DNA of 64,000 bases from Ceratotherium simum simum (GCF_000283155.1 NW_004454195.1:5924940-5988939); one strand, 5' to 3'. Shown: positions 22,571 through 35,143, counted from the first letter of the stretch. The notes: generated by a model from the sequence alone, not told the origin. Program-made: numbers and translations.

Positions 22571-23076
22571 TACATTTAGTCAGGATTCTCTAGAGAAACA
22601 GCCCACAGGATGGGGGTGGGGGTGGGGGTGAGAGGACAGAGAGAGAGAGAGAAAGAGATTGAGAGAGACAGAGATATTTATTATAAGGAATTAGCTCATG
22701 AGATTGTGGAGGCTTGGCAAGTCTAAAATCTGATGGGAGAGGCTGGCAGACAGCAGACTCAAGGAGTTGGAGTTTACGTCCAAGGCCATCTGCTGGTGAA
22801 CCACAAAAAGCTGATGTTGCAGTTGAAGTCTGAGGGCCGTCTGGCGGAAGAATTTCCTTTTTCTTTGGGGAGATTAGTTTTTTGTTCTATTTAGGCCTTC
22901 AACTGTTTGGATGAAGCCCACTCTCATTACGAAGGACAATCTGCTTTATTCAAAGTCCATCAATATAAATGTAAATCTCATCCAAAAACACTCTCATGGA
23001 AACATCCAGAATAATGTTTGACCAACTATCTGGGCACTGTGGCCCAGCAAGTTGTCACATAAAATTAACCATCACA
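22571..23076 (-). repeat. ERVL-class LTR (MLT2/MaLR-like), reverse
   Basis: In plus orientation it starts 'ttagtcaggattctctagag', has an expanded G/GA simple repeat (22,612-22,672), then 'atttattataaggaattagc' and ends 'cacataaaattaaccatcaca'. The reverse complement begins TGTGATGGTTAATTTTATG, the usual 5' end of this LTR type. I am confident it is an ERVL-type LTR but not of the exact subfamily. Confidence 0.7.
22612..22672. repeat. (GGGGGT)n and (GA)n simple repeat within the LTR
   Basis: Three runs of five G separated by single T, then a GA-rich tract of about 40 bp. It occupies the place where this LTR family usually carries a short AT or GA repeat. Confidence 0.9.
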
Positions 23077-23399
23077 CATGATTTAACCATAGTTTAATAA
23101 GCAATGACTGATTACTTTCTAGGCGACTCTGAAGATATTGCTTCCATTGAGGAAATATTTATCTAGCTGTAATGTATTTTACCTAGACAAATATTCTAGA
23201 AAAACTAACATAAGGCTGGCAAATTATGATATCAGAAAAATAATAGATTCCTCTTCTGTTTCAACTCTAATTCCAAAAATGACATGCTACATAATATCAG
23301 AATTTATGCTAGGAGTAGAGATTTATTTTCTTTTGGGTATTTCATACTCAGAGAGGCAAAATTTAGTATGGTTATATAGTAAAGCAACAACTTAATTTG

Positions 23400-23640
23400 A
23401 CATTTTAATTTAATTTTTTGAACATGTTATACATTTACGTAGTGTGATAATCAAATATTATAAAGAATTCAGTGGAAACTCGCACACCTATTCCTCTCTC
23501 CACATCTGCTTAGTTTCCCATCCTACCTACTATGGACGTTAGCTTTCAAATTAGTTTTTTAGGTATATTTCTAGAGTTTCTTTATGCAATTATAAGCAAA
23601 TACAAATACAATGTATACTTTTATTTTTCACCCCTTAAAA
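23400..23640 (-). repeat. Probable old L1 3' UTR fragment, reverse
   Basis: It carries 'gtgtgataatcaaatattat' and 'cacacctattcctctctcc'-like sequence typical of reversed old L1 3' UTRs. The assignment is tentative. Confidence 0.4.
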
Positions 23641-24559
23641 ATTAAATTTTTTAACTTAAAGAAAAAATTCACTCACATGTTAAGACTATGTGAACTTTAT
23701 TTACTAACTACAATAAATTAAAATTTAATTTAAAATTTTAGTTGCCTAAAAAGTTCAAGAATGAGGGGAGGAAGAGAGGAGGAAAATACAACGGAGAAAG
23801 AGAATGACTCAGGAAAAATAAAGACAGACACGAAAAGAGAAAGCCACAGACACAGAGAGGATATTAGAGGCGACATGCTTGTCTATTACAGAGCAAAACA
23901 CACCAGAGAAGCCATATCATGAGACAAATGAAGCTTTTGTGTATCCTTGTGGACTTTTGGTGATATTTGTGGACTGATGGTCTCGTCTTCTGGTCTTCTA
24001 AGATATTACTACAACATAACTTATTTATTTATTTATATCACAGTTAAAAAATGGAAGTGGTCTGGATTCTTTGTTTCTTTTAGGTCTCCAAAATTCATTT
24101 GCATTTTTTACCCCAACTTTCAAATACGCAATCCAAAGCTTACCTCCACCAGGAAACTAGCCTGAATTGCAACTCTGTTCTGCCTCCTTCATCTGGCTGA
24201 ATCTCTACAGCACTCTATTTGCTGTATGTTCTGGACTATATCCCCACGAATTTGTGTGTTCTCCAATTTTTCCAATAAGTATAAAGACTAAATATTATAT
24301 TTGGGGCTAAGATGCAAAATTTTGCAAAATGAATGATTTAAGAACAGAAATTTTCATGATGAATTCTATTTCCGGGACCCTAGTAGGTTTTATGCCCTAC
24401 TTCATAAACATGATATATCTTTCCAGCTAGAAAGTAAGACACTGATATGCAGATTCTTCACCTTCAGCTTAACAGAAGCAGAAGGTAACAAGAAATGCCA
24501 TTTAGGAATGCCAGTAACATATTATGTATACCCAAGAAAATTATGCAGAAGAGGATGAG
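23641..24559. other. AT-rich non-coding stretch
   Basis: No gene or clear repeat. A purine-rich stretch lies at 23,760-23,870. Confidence 0.4.
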
Positions 24560-25950
24560 GAGACTAGGCTTAATTTATACTAAAAAAATTCAAATCACTC
24601 ACAGTTATCCAAACACTGTGATAGTGCCATAAGAAAAGACAAATAGATCAGAGGAACAGGATAGAGACAGGGGCTAATTAAGTATGTGACAGTGGTGATA
24701 TTTCAATTTAGCAACTAAAGGATGGTGCTGGCAAAATTGATATCCATCAAGAAGAAAAGGAATTTGTACCCCTCCCTCACACCATATAGAAGAAAAAAAA
24801 TCCACATTTAAAAAAATAGAGTAAATATTTAAGTATATAATGATAAAAATTTTTAGAAAAAGTAAAAATAATATAAGATAACTTGAGGTAGGGAAGAGAA
24901 CTTTCAAGTAGACAAGAATATTAAAAGCTATAAAAGAAAAGATAAGCTTATGTAAGATTACATTAACTTATAAGACAGAAGAAAGGCATATGATAAATCA
25001 CATGCTATGAAAAATATGACAGAGGGTTAACATCCATAATATGTACAAGCTCATATTCACTTACAAAAAGAAATTTAACATCTCAATAGAAAAATGGACA
25101 AAGGGGATGAGTAGGCAATTTACAGAAGAGAAAATCCAAATAGCCAATAAATCTGTGAAAAGATGAGCAATTTTCCTAGTAATCAAGAACGTGCAAATTG
25201 ATATGCCAGTGTAATTAAAATTTTTTTCACTCAACTGTTTGCCAAAAACTGAGAAATAGCACTAAAACTCAGCGCTGGCTAGAAAGTGGGGTAAAGGGGC
25301 ATTCTCATTTTTTGCAGGTGGGAATGGGAAACACTGTAATCTTTTTGGAAAACAATCTAGCAACATCTGTTTCAATTAAAATACATGTAATTGGCCTAGG
25401 AATGCCACTCCCAGGAAGCTATCCTATAGAAACATACACTCAAAATCTAAGGACATATAAACAAGGACTCTTTAGCAACACTGTTCATAGTGGCAGTATT
25501 TTTAGTGGAAGCAACCTCAATGACCATCAGTAGAGAAATGGCTGAATACATTGAGGTACACACAACCGTGGAACATAATGCATCTCTCGGAAAGAACTAC
25601 ATCCACGAGTTAGAACTATATCCATTCACCAGGAGGAATTTTCATGATGCATTGTGAATGAGAAAACAAATAGCAAGAAAATGTATATAGTATAAACCCA
25701 TATTTGTAAAAAAAACAAAAAGGAAAATCCCTATGTATGCTTATGAATATTTGTATATGTTCATATGAATATGGATAAAGATGTGTCTTTAACACTGAAA
25801 ATTGGGGGGGAGTGATACTAGAGAGAAGAGAGAGGGTGAGAGAAGACATAAATCAATGAAAAGGGGAAATTCACCCAAAATACAAACAAGCAAATAAATA
25901 ACAAGTAGACTCTAGGCAATCCTCAAGTATACCTACTGGAGAGACTAGGT
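24560..25950 (+). repeat. Old L1 3' part (ORF2 end and 3' UTR)
   Basis: Heavily mutated L1 in sense orientation. Recognisable ORF2-end blocks include 'acaaatagatcagaggaaca', 'aatttacagaagagaaaatc', 'tggaaaacaatctagcaaca', 'ctcccaggaagctatcct' and 'gtagagaaatggctgaat'. No open frame longer than about 70 codons survives. Confidence 0.75.
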
Positions 25951-26764
25951 GGCAAAAACAATTTACCTACAGGTTGTAGGCAGAAGACCCCCTCCAGAAA
26001 GATGCTGATGGTACCTGGTGATTGGAATCTTTCATTTACAAGATTTCTGGACGTTGCTATTTGGAAATCCTACCATGACCCTAAATTCCTATTCTGTTTA
26101 TCCTATTTCTCTCAGTTCTCAGCACAGTCCTGTACCCAGGTGGATCTCAGTAAACGGGACACTATTGTGGCAGGGGACATGGACACAAAGCAAGAGAACT
26201 GAATGCAGATGAGGGGGGATCCCCACGTGGTCTGGTCCTCCCCTGGCTGGGGCTCAGCTCACAAAACAGAGCCTGCTGGGCTTGCTGCCTGGCAGCTCCA
26301 GAAAGGGACAGAGAAAAGGCCATTCCTGGACACTCTCTCAATAGGTGTATTGAATCTTTGGACAAAAAGCGAATTTGGAGCTGGCAAACGCTGTGTCCAG
26401 TGGCCTGAACAGAATGAGAAGGGGTGACCGGGCAGCATTTTTTCAGTCTGTGCTTTTGCCGCAGGATGCAACAGCTTTGGATTTGTTTCCAGGATGGGGA
26501 ATCCTTGAGTCCTGGCATGCCTTTTATGTGCACTGTGGGATTCAGCCCCAGGCCGGAGATGGAGGGCTGACAAAAATGATTATTGGGTGAAGCAAAACCA
26601 TCTTTGTGAAGAGAGCAGAGCTGTATGGGGCTTCTCCGCCTATGACAACAAGGTTGGAGCCCAAACCTCCTCTTTCTATAGCATCATCCCTACACATTCC
26701 CCCTCATCTCATCCTCTCCCTCCTCCGTTCTCTCCTTTGTGTAGTGGTCTGAGCTCACTTGCTT
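25951..26764. other. Unassigned non-coding stretch
   Basis: Two overlapping minus-strand frames of about 104 and 123 codons (26,162-26,573) are opposed by plus-strand frames. No domain is recognisable and I do not call a gene. Confidence 0.4.
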
Positions 26765-27105
26765 GGATTCTTTTTTTTTTTTTTTAATTTTTTGTTTATT
26801 GCAGTAACATTGGTTTATAACATTGTNNNNNNNNNNNNNNNNNNNNNNNNNNNNNNNNNNNNNNNNNNNNNNNNNNNNNNNNNNNNNNNNNNNNNNNNNN
26901 NNNNNNNNNNNNNNNNNNNNNNNNNNTAACATTGTAAAAATTTCAGGTGTACATCATTGTACTTCTATTTCTGCGTAGATTACATCATGTTCACCACCAA
27001 AATACTAATTGCAACCCATCACCACACACATGTACCGAATTATCCCTTTCACCCTCCTCCCTCCCCCCTTCCCCTCTGGTAACCACCAATCCAATCTCAT
27101 TGTAG
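26765..27105 (-). mobile_element. Equid-type L1 3' end, reverse, interrupted by a sequence gap
   Basis: The plus strand starts with a T-run (the L1 poly(A) tail), then 'tttgtttattgcagtaaca', then 'ttcaggtgtacatcattgt', 'agattacatcatgttcacca' and 'ctctggtaaccaccaatcc'. This is the terminal 3' UTR of a perissodactyl L1, 5'-truncated to a few hundred bases. A 100-N gap splits it. The same terminal bases recur as a micro-insertion at 39.5 kb. Confidence 0.85.
26827..26926. other. Assembly gap, 100 N
   Basis: Exactly 100 N, the usual placeholder for a gap of unknown size. TAACATTGT stands both immediately before and immediately after the gap. Confidence 0.98.
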
Positions 27106-27417
27106 AGTTCAACTCAGCCATCAAACTGAATACTGCTTGAAGAGGAGGGCAGAAATAGTGCTATAAAAATAGAGAAATAAAACAGTAGGGAAAGCACGAC
27201 ATGCTGGATACCGCAATTCCCTTAAAGAGTTACTATGCTGAAGAGGCTAATGGTCAGTGAGTCACCTCTCTTGCTGGGTATGGTTCAGTTCTACGTCCTT
27301 TCTCCTGTGTTCTGATCCATTTACCTTCTGCTGCCTGTTGAAGAGTCATCCCTGTTAAAAACTCGCTCTAGTGGCCAAAGTGAATGAAAATGCTGGTCTA
27401 GTTCTTCAAGCTCTCTC
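27106..27417. other. Unassigned non-coding stretch
   Basis: No gene or repeat recognised. Confidence 0.4.
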
Positions 27418-27535
27418 AGAACACACAAACATACAAACACACAGACACACATACCCACACATGCTTATACATGCACACACATATACCCACTCACACACAT
27501 ATGCATATACATCACACACGTGCATGCACACGCAG
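27418..27535. repeat. Degenerate CA-rich simple repeat
   Basis: About 118 bp of imperfect CA/CACACAT units, too interrupted to be a clean microsatellite. Confidence 0.85.
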
Positions 27536-27549
27536 TGATATTATTGATT

Positions 27550-28122
27550 ATTGTCAGGGTTCCAACAGAAAATGAGTTCTTATCTCACAAGTGTTCAGTA
27601 GTATGGCACAAGGCAGATGATGGATTAAAAGTTCTTAACTCTATTTGGACAAGACAGCGATATAGTTAAGCTTTGGGAAGATCTTTTAAAAATTCTCAGT
27701 TCTAACCTCCTGAGGTTGAATTTGGAATTGCTTGTACAAATCTCCAAACCATCAGCACTCTGAGGTAGCTCAACAGAAGCCACCAGTGTTGGCAAGGCCA
27801 CGATCCCTCGGAAGGCTCTAAAGGAGAATCTTTCCTTGCATTTTCAAGCTTCTAGAGGCTTCAGGCATTCCTTGGCCTGTGGCTGCATAACTCCAATCTC
27901 TGTCTCCGTCTTTTCTTTCTGTCTGTGTCTTCTTCTCTTCTGTCTCTTATAAGACACTTGTCGTTGGATATAGGGCCCGCCTGTTAATTCAGGATGATCC
28001 AATCCTGAGATTTTAAATTGATTACATCTGCAAAGATCTTTTTTCCCAATAAGGTCACATTCACACTTTCTGGGGGTTAGGACTTGGACATATCTTTTTT
28101 GGGGCCACCATTAAACCTGCTA
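27550..28122 (-). repeat. MaLR (MLT1-type) LTR, reverse
   Basis: In plus orientation the right end reads 'tctgggggttaggacttgg', 'ggggccaccattaaacctg'. Inside are 'tgattacatctgcaaagatc' and 'cataactccaatctctgtct'. Sense is on the minus strand. The left third is more diverged. Confidence 0.7.
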
Positions 28123-28390
28123 CAATGTCCAAAAGCAGGATTAGGCATTCTGTTCAAAACCCAGCCCTGGTTTACCATTATGCTTAGAATCACAAATTCC
28201 TTACCATGGTTTATAAGACCTTGCCCAGCCTGGCCTTCTCCATAGCAGTCCAGTGCCACTCACTGCCCTCCAGCTACACAGGTCTTCCTTAAATTTCTCA
28301 AGCAGGCCAAGTGCTTTTCTTCCTCGGGCTTTTGTGCATGCTATAACCTCTGCCTTTGAATTTTCTCACCCCTGTTCTTCATTGGGCTGG
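28123..28390 (+). repeat. L2 3' region, first half of a SINE-split copy
   Basis: L2 blocks include 'ggtttataagaccttgccc', 'cctggccttctccatag' and 'ttgtgcatgctataacctc'. The copy resumes after the ERE at 28,644. Confidence 0.85.
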
Positions 28391-28402
28391 CTCTATTTCT
28401 TT

Positions 28403-28643
28403 CTTTCTTTTTTTTTTTTTTGAGGAAGATCAGCCCTGAGCTAACATCCATGCCAATCCTCCTCTTTTTGCTGCGGAAGATTGGCCCTAGGCTAACATCT
28501 GTGCCCATCTTCCTCTACTTTATATGGGACGCCGCCACAGCATGGCCTGACAAGCGGTGCGTTGGTGCGCACCTGGGATCCGAACCTGGGCCGCCAGCAG
28601 CAGAGCGCGCGCACTTAACCGCTATGCCACGGGGCTGGTCCCT
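28403..28643 (-). mobile_element. ERE1-type SINE, reverse, inserted in L2, with TSD
   Basis: On the minus strand it opens GGGACCAGCCCCGTGGCATA and carries the B box GGTTCGGATCCC. It ends 'gggctgatcttcctca' plus an A tail. The flanking repeat is CTCTATTTCTTT (28,391-28,402 and 28,644-28,655). It splits an L2 copy. Confidence 0.94.
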
Positions 28644-28905
28644 CTCTATTTCTTTTTTATCTCTCAGCTTAAATGTCATCCCCTGTAACCATACATAAAG
28701 TGGGTCTTAATATTATTTTCTAGAGTAACAACTTCTTGATTATTTCTTTGTCACTATTTACAAAGTTTTATTTATTAGTTTATTGTCTGACTCTAGACAA
28801 GGATTTCCATGAGCTCTGTCATAGACTTTGGCCATCTTAATCACTTAGCCCCCAAATCTAGCACATCATAAACATTAAATATGTGTTGAATGAAGAATGA
28901 ATGAA
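28644..28905 (+). repeat. L2 3' end, second half of the split copy
   Basis: It continues the L2 3' UTR ('ctcagcttaaatgtcatcc', 'agtttattgtctgactcta') and finishes 'atatgtgttgaatgaagaat'. Confidence 0.85.
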
Positions 28906-29999
28906 TAAATGAAAGAAAGAGACTCTTAGTTTGGGAAATGCTCAAATGGCACCCCAGATGGTGCTGGTACTTCATGCACATGTGAAATTCACAGAAGGCT
29001 TGGCTCCTTAAGCCATGAAGCCATTTCTTATACAAACTAGTGAGGCCACAGTAACAGATTATCAAGGTGTTCAGAGATTTTTGCCTGTGTAATGGGTTAT
29101 TATTGGGTTGGAAGAAACTTCTCCAGCAGCAAAAGTAAGATAGCAATGGGGCTGTATTAAAGGGTGAAGTTCTCCAACACTTCCCACTTCCCCTTGCCAT
29201 CTTTCGCAGGAAATCAGAGGTTGGTGCTTTCTGTCTCCAGAGAGCTACCAAGAAGGTACTGTATTCACGCTCAGACAAAAGCATTCCTTTTCAGCTGGTC
29301 CAGAAGAAACATGTCTGAAAGGACATGAAATGGGATGATTCCTGTTGCCTTAGGTTTTTGCTTAATACCCCAAAGCTGAGGACAGTAGGCTGTGAGCATC
29401 TCCACATCACAGGACAGCAGCCAAGAGGCTGCCAGGATCCCCTTCCAGGGGGCTGTTAAGAGTCTCCAGGCTCATCCTTTAACTCTCATCCTGCTCCCCA
29501 CATAGCCTCTTTAAGCAAAATCCTAGAATTCATTGGAGAAGGGAATTGGGAGTAGTGAGGTGTCAGCCTAGTGGGGAGTGCTGGGACCTAGTGGGAGGGA
29601 CTCCAAGGGGAAACCCTCATGGTGGTCGGGGTTGCCTGCCAGAAGGACAAGGTGAGAGATAAAGAAGCACAGGTGTGGAGCCAAGAGTCAGGATGGGCTG
29701 GCAGGAGAGGAGAGGCTCAGAATTGAAGGAACATTAGCATTTTGACATCAGAAAGTGAATCTTAACTATTAAAATGGGACTTGCCCTAAGTAGGAAAGAA
29801 AGCTAAGGGATTTGCAGTCTGAGATGCTGTCAAGGGGAGAAAGAGGATATTTGAAGGAGTGTGTTTGAAGGCTGTGGTTGGGAAAGAAAACAAAAGCCAT
29901 CTCTTACTTGTTCCTCTTGGATTTTAGTCTATTTAATAAACCAATTAGCCGTATGAATAATAAGGTTTAAATTTTTTGTTAGTTTTTATATATAACAAT
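28906..29999. other. Repeat-poor non-coding stretch
   Basis: No gene recognised. A 147-codon minus-strand frame (28,841-29,284) runs into the neighbouring L2 copy and has no domain, so I regard it as chance. Confidence 0.4.
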
Positions 30000-30290
30000 G
30001 ATTAACCTTTGCTGAGAAATAACATCAGGCACTGTACTGAGTATTTTATATACTCTATGTGTGTGTGTGTGCATGTATGTGTACACAGACATCTTGTAAA
30101 ACACACATATAAGTTCTCATAAATTCTCATGACAACCTAATGAAGTAGATGCTGCTATTATCATATTGTAAATGAGTTAACAAAGGCATAATGGAGAAAA
30201 TAATTTATCTAAGGTCACCTAGTTAGTAAGTGACAAAACTAGAATTTGGACTCTGGTCTGTCTTATTACAGAACCGCAAGATTTTAGCCA
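30000..30290 (-). repeat. MIR SINE, reverse, split by a TG microsatellite
   Basis: It has 'caggcactgtactgagtatt', a GT run at 30,058-30,072, 'ttctcatgacaacctaatga' and 'taaggtcacctagttagtaa', a reverse MIR with an expanded GT tract. Confidence 0.85.
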
Positions 30291-30779
30291 CCTTGCTCTG
30301 CCATCATTGTATAAAAATACATGCACATTATTTATTCTGTTTGTCTGAAAGGGAGGATTAAGAGGGGAAAATATTCTGGATGCTTGAAGAAATATGCATA
30401 ACTTGTAACTGGGTTCTATGCAAAGTGTATGAAAAGACTTGGTCCCATCTTGTCCTTCAATTTCTTACAGTTTAACTGGGAAGATAAGACCTGTGTACAG
30501 AAGCACTGCCCTGGTCCAGGATCACTTATAATTCTTGGGACCTACCACATGCTGGGAACCTGAGGGTGCAGGGCAGAAGGATTTCTGGGTCCTGTTCAAG
30601 ATATAAGTTTGCTTTTGCTTATATTTGTGAAACAGCCAGAGAAGGACTCCATCACATCATATGTGTTGTAGGGACATCTGGGCCACATAGACATTGTGCT
30701 GAGGGAAAGCAGAGCAAAGCAGTGGTCCGGAGAGGTGTGGTGGTCTGTAGGTAACCTGGATGGTCATAAGGGTATTCTG
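30291..30779. other. Unassigned non-coding stretch
   Basis: No gene or confident repeat. Confidence 0.4.
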
Positions 30780-30880
30780 GTTGGGGGCATCTGCCACTCT
30801 CTAGAAGTGTGATCTTAGGCAACTCATTTCACCTCATTGGGCTTCAGTGTCCTTATCTGTAAAATGGCACAATTGGATCA
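30780..30880 (+). repeat. MIR fragment
   Basis: It shows 'tgtgatcttaggcaactcat', 'cattgggcttcagtgtcc' and 'tatctgtaaaatgg', a MIR core. Confidence 0.88.
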
Positions 30881-32499
30881 TACGGTTCCAATGGAAGAAG
30901 GCTTGGATCATCCAACCCTTCTCAGTTCTCAATTCTATGAATCTACAAGTTTGCGAGACAGTGGGAAATGGTTTGAGCAAGGAAGAAGTAGAGGCAGGGA
31001 ATGAGGAACTTGTGTAAGGCAAAGAGAAGCTAAAAAAAGAAAAATTCTTTATTGACTTTCTTGACCTGTTACCATTCCTTCCTACAGAAACAACCTCCAG
31101 AGAAAAAGCAGATTTGTGCCTTTTTGGACAACTTGTGGCAGTAGATGGTGGAGCAAAGGACACTTAAACTTAAGATAATCTTGCCATTAACCACAAGATT
31201 CATGATATCCAGGAACTCATGTGCTTGTTGCATCTTCAAGGAGACCCAGCATGCTTGGAAAACTGCCCGATAAATATGCCACATTGCTGTGCACAGGTTC
31301 AAACACATCCCTAATCATGTCAGCATTTTGATGCTTCCTGGGGCCCTTCTCTTTCTCATTAGCATTTTCAGAAGGTTACATGACTCAAATCTATTAGTCA
31401 GACCCTCCACCACCCCCTACCAAGTTGTGAGGGGCTGGAGAGAGAGAAGGCAGGTCAATGAACTTGGAGGAGACTCATATCCTAGCCCCACATTCTTCTG
31501 GGAACTGGAAAAGTCTGCATCTTTCATGGTGAAAGCATGGGTTATGACCCCTTCAGACACTGTCTCCGGAGAGGTCGAGTTCGCAGGCTGCGGAGTAGGG
31601 GGCACTCATTCTGAAGGACCCTTGCTGCTGACTCCATCTCTGTCCTCGAAGAAACTTTTTTGCTTCTCTAGACACTTGCAGGCACCCTGGTGAGTTGACC
31701 CGAGGGACTCACATCTCATTTTGAGACACCAGCTCTCTGGCTGTCACATTCACTTCAGCTTAACCCCCTCCTTTCATGAGAATGACCTAGAGATGACCCT
31801 CCAAAGGAGACAGTGTGTCTCTGGTGTTTGGCAGAACAGATAACTATAGTCTATTCTCAGGAATAGAGAAGAGAGATGATGGGGAAACACAGGCGCATGG
31901 TTCCCTCTGTCTGGCTATTCAGGAGACGCTGATCTAAAGACACTGATTTAAGAAAAGAGGAGCTCAGAGCAGAACAAGGCTCCCATGCTGTTTGAGAAGA
32001 AAGTGATCAGGAAACAAAAGATTTTAAGTCAGGAGCAAATTTGAGTTGATGGAAACTGGTAGCTCCTTTGTACCAATAAACAAGTAGATTTGAAAATAGA
32101 GACAGAATTTTTTGGAAATCTGCTTAAAGTAACCACGGAAAGAGAATAGCCTGGGCTTGAGTCCTTAATAGAGGTATCCAGAGGAAATTAAGTAGTTAGC
32201 ATCTCCTGATCTGGACAAGGTTAGTAAAGATATTGATTCTCTCTGTAGGCAAATGCAGGTTCGTCAGCATGAACTCATTTATGCTGTCTGCAAGCAAGTT
32301 GTCTCCTTTTACATGTAAAAGGATTTGTAACAGGTTTAGGACAAGGAATCTGGTGCTGTCGAGCAAGATGATTTTGGGCAGGAAGAGGTGGCAAGAGGAG
32401 ATCATTAGAAGGCTGTTGTGGTGAATTAACATTAAGACAAGAGCCTGGACCCGTAACGGTGGCATTGAGTCTGGAGAAGAGTTTGCTACAGATCAAAAA
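30881..32499. other. Repeat-poor non-coding stretch
   Basis: No repeat family recognised. At 32,200-32,330 the plus strand reads as a lightly protein-like frame (D-L-D-K-V-S-K-D-I-D) but stops follow within 45 codons, and the opposite strand is also open. A gene cannot be supported. Confidence 0.4.
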
Positions 32500-33260
32500 A
32501 GTGTAGAGCTACTGATCTTTCAGAAAAGTTCCTCAATGAAAAAGAAAAAATAGGCAAAACGTGGGAATAAAATACTTGCCACAAATACGATGGACAAAAG
32601 TGAATATTCTAAGTATCTAAAAAAATGTATTTGGGCAAAAAAGAGACCCAACAGCAATACGGGCAGAGAAAGTGGATGGAAAATTCTCATAGAGAAAATA
32701 TAAATGAGTTAATAAACCTGTGAAAATGTTTAGCCTCACTAGTAGTTAACAAACTAAAAATTCAAACACTGAATTGTTCAGCAATCACATTATTCATTTA
32801 TTATTCCTGGAAAGGAATTTTCTGATATGTATCAAGCATTAAAAAGATTTAAAAATGTTTCCAATCTTTGATGTACATCCTACTTTTCAGTGACTATCCT
32901 AAAGAAATAATAACCTAGTTGTTAACACAGATTTACTTGTTTATCAAGATGGTATTTACAATAGCAAGAACGAGGAAGAAGGGGAAACGACCAAATGTCC
33001 AATGTTAAGGACGTGTTGAATAAATTATGACATTTTATCATATGATGATATCATTAAAATTGTATTTTATTAACAGTGAAAATATTTTTATATAATGCTA
33101 ATACTTTCTTGTAATGTTTTATACAGTTATTTCACAGTATGATCACGATTATTTGTATATATACATACATTATGCTGTGAATATACATAAAAAGAAGATA
33201 TGATAAAACCAAAATTAAGTCTACACTTCCATCAGTATATTATATAAAATAAAGCACAGA
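32500..33260 (+). repeat. Old L1 3' fragment
   Basis: L1 ORF2-end blocks include 'tagagaaaatataaatgag', 'gcctcactagtagttaac', 'atccaatgttaag'-like sequence and a 'gtgttgaataaattatgac' segment typical of L1M 3' regions. Confidence 0.65.
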
Positions 33261-33394
33261 TGCCATTACCTACAATGATAAATGAGATAGAATGATAGGT
33301 CTTGCTGTTTTATGAACTGCAGCATGCCACTGAAACTTTTTACTCTGATGTCTCTTATCTCCAAAACTAAACTGCCAGCTAGGAGGCCACTGTT

Positions 33395-33490
33395 CTAACT
33401 AGCTACTACAGTAAGTGATTTTGAGAAAGTTATTTCATGTCTCTAAGCATCAGTTTCCTCATTTTTAAAATGGAATCTATGATAACATAA
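33395..33490 (+). repeat. MIR fragment
   Basis: It has 'gaaagttatttcatgtctct', 'catcagtttcctcattttt' and 'aaaatgg'. Confidence 0.75.
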
Positions 33491-33599
33491 TATATTCCCA
33501 TTTTTGGAGCTGTATTGCCTAAAACTTAATAATGGCAGGCTATAAAACGGCAAATAACATTATTTTTAAGTTTAGATAACTGTGTGAATAGAAAATACT

Positions 33600-33895
33600 T
33601 CATGTTGTTTCAGTTTGCATTTTCTTCATTAGTAGTAAGGTTGATGCAATTTCATACGTTTATTGGTAAATTATAATTCTTCCGTGATTTTTATCTTTTT
33701 TATAATTTGAAGGAGTTCTTTATATATTCTGAATAGGAAGTTTTGTTACATGTGTTGGAAATATCTTATCAGTTTCTTTACTGTCATTCAACTTTATTTA
33801 TCATAGAGAAGTTTTCATTGTATAGAAGTTTAGAATTTTTATTCATTTAAATCTGTCTTTTTCTTTAAACCTACTGCAGAAAGAAATTTTGACCC
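33600..33895 (-). repeat. Old L1 fragment, reverse
   Basis: The plus strand shows 'ttgaaggagttctttatata', 'ttctgaataggaag', 'catgtgttggaaatatctta' and 'tatagaagtttagaattttt', the reversed L1 region that usually contains 'aggagctctttatatattct'. Confidence 0.7.
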
Positions 33896-33964
33896 GAAAT
33901 TATAAAAATGTTCTCCTACATTTTTATAATGCTTATATAATTACATTTTATAGATTTAGAAACC

Positions 33965-34130
33965 TATGTATCTAGAAACTTGCTACCCAAAATGTGTTCC
34001 ATGAACCAGCAGCACTGGTGTTACCTTAGAGCTTTTTATAAATGCAGAATCTCAGGACCCATCCCAGATCTCCCCCGGTATGCAATTTACAACATCTCCT
34101 ATGCACATTAAAGTCTAAGAGGTGCTTGTC
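33965..34130. repeat. MER5-like hAT element
   Basis: It contains 'tgaaccagcagcactggtg', 'aaatgcagaatctcaggacc' and 'cacattaaagtctaagaggt', a MER5-type body. Confidence 0.75.
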
Positions 34131-35143
34131 TAGGAAATAATTTTGTGAGAGAGGATATAATATTGTTTTGCTTTTTCTGTATCCAATTGACCCAACACCA
34201 TTTAGTTCTGCATTTCTTTGAATTGCCACTTTCATTCAAAGCCCCCCACAGCCAATGTGGAGTTGGAGAAAGTGAGTCTGAGAGAGGTGAAACCATCTTT
34301 GTTCTTAGTACCTAGTAGATCAAATAGGAAACTCTAAAAACTGTGTCTACCATGTGCATTAATTCTGAGGGCGCAGTCAGAGGAGAGAGGAGGGATAACT
34401 TGTGTGGGATGCACGTAATTTGGGTTTGGGAAAACTTTTACATACACTCACAAAGTGGGACAAAAGTTTTTCAGATGGAAATGACAATTTATACATTTTC
34501 CACATCATGTATCACGTTACCTTTTGGATACAATTAAACAAGAGTTGTACATGTATACACTTTTGTGGGTTCCCTCTCGTTCTTACACTGTCTTTTTGAT
34601 ATTGATAAAGGCTAAAAATCATAATGGCTCACTAGGTTAATTTTCAAGTACAGAGATAAATTATACTGACTCCAAACCCACAAATATCTTAAAGGCAACA
34701 TGACAAAGAACACCCTGCCAACTACTGCATGCTGTTCTAACTGCTGGCTGATGAACTAGGTTTCACAAGGTTAGATGCTATGCAAAAATCCCTAGAAATA
34801 CAGAATCAACTATTAAATGAAATACAAAATAATTTAGGAATACTTTTTATTCCTGAATAATGCAAATATTTTGCTCTCCTGAAGACCAGAGCAAAAGAGA
34901 GCATGGACTATTTTTGTTGTTTTCAGTCTGCAGTAGGGTTTTATTTATTGAAACTACAAGTTTATGTGCAAAAATACATTGTATACATAACATAAATTTA
35001 GTTTACAGGTGGATCAAATTACTCAAAATACAAAGTGCAAATTATCCCAGGATTTTTGTTCATATTTTGGAATTTTTTTTTCCACCTTGGCATGTGGGGA
35101 CAGGACTTGTCTGACCTTAGTGATCTGTGACCAGGGGAGAGAG
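34131..35143. other. Unassigned non-coding stretch
   Basis: One kilobase of AT-rich sequence with no gene or confident repeat. Confidence 0.4.

Noticed and set aside
26162..26573. Overlapping 123- and 104-codon minus-strand frames
   Set aside because: Two frames open at once, neither with a domain, and plus-strand frames overlap them; no support for a gene.
28841..29284. 147-codon open frame on the minus strand
   Set aside because: It runs out of unique sequence into the reverse of an L2 copy, has no recognisable domain or splice context, and no conserved composition.
32196..32500. Protein-like stretch near 32.2-32.3 kb
   Set aside because: The plus-strand frame has many stops after 45 codons and the minus-strand frame has no recognisable family; evidence is too weak for a pseudogene call.
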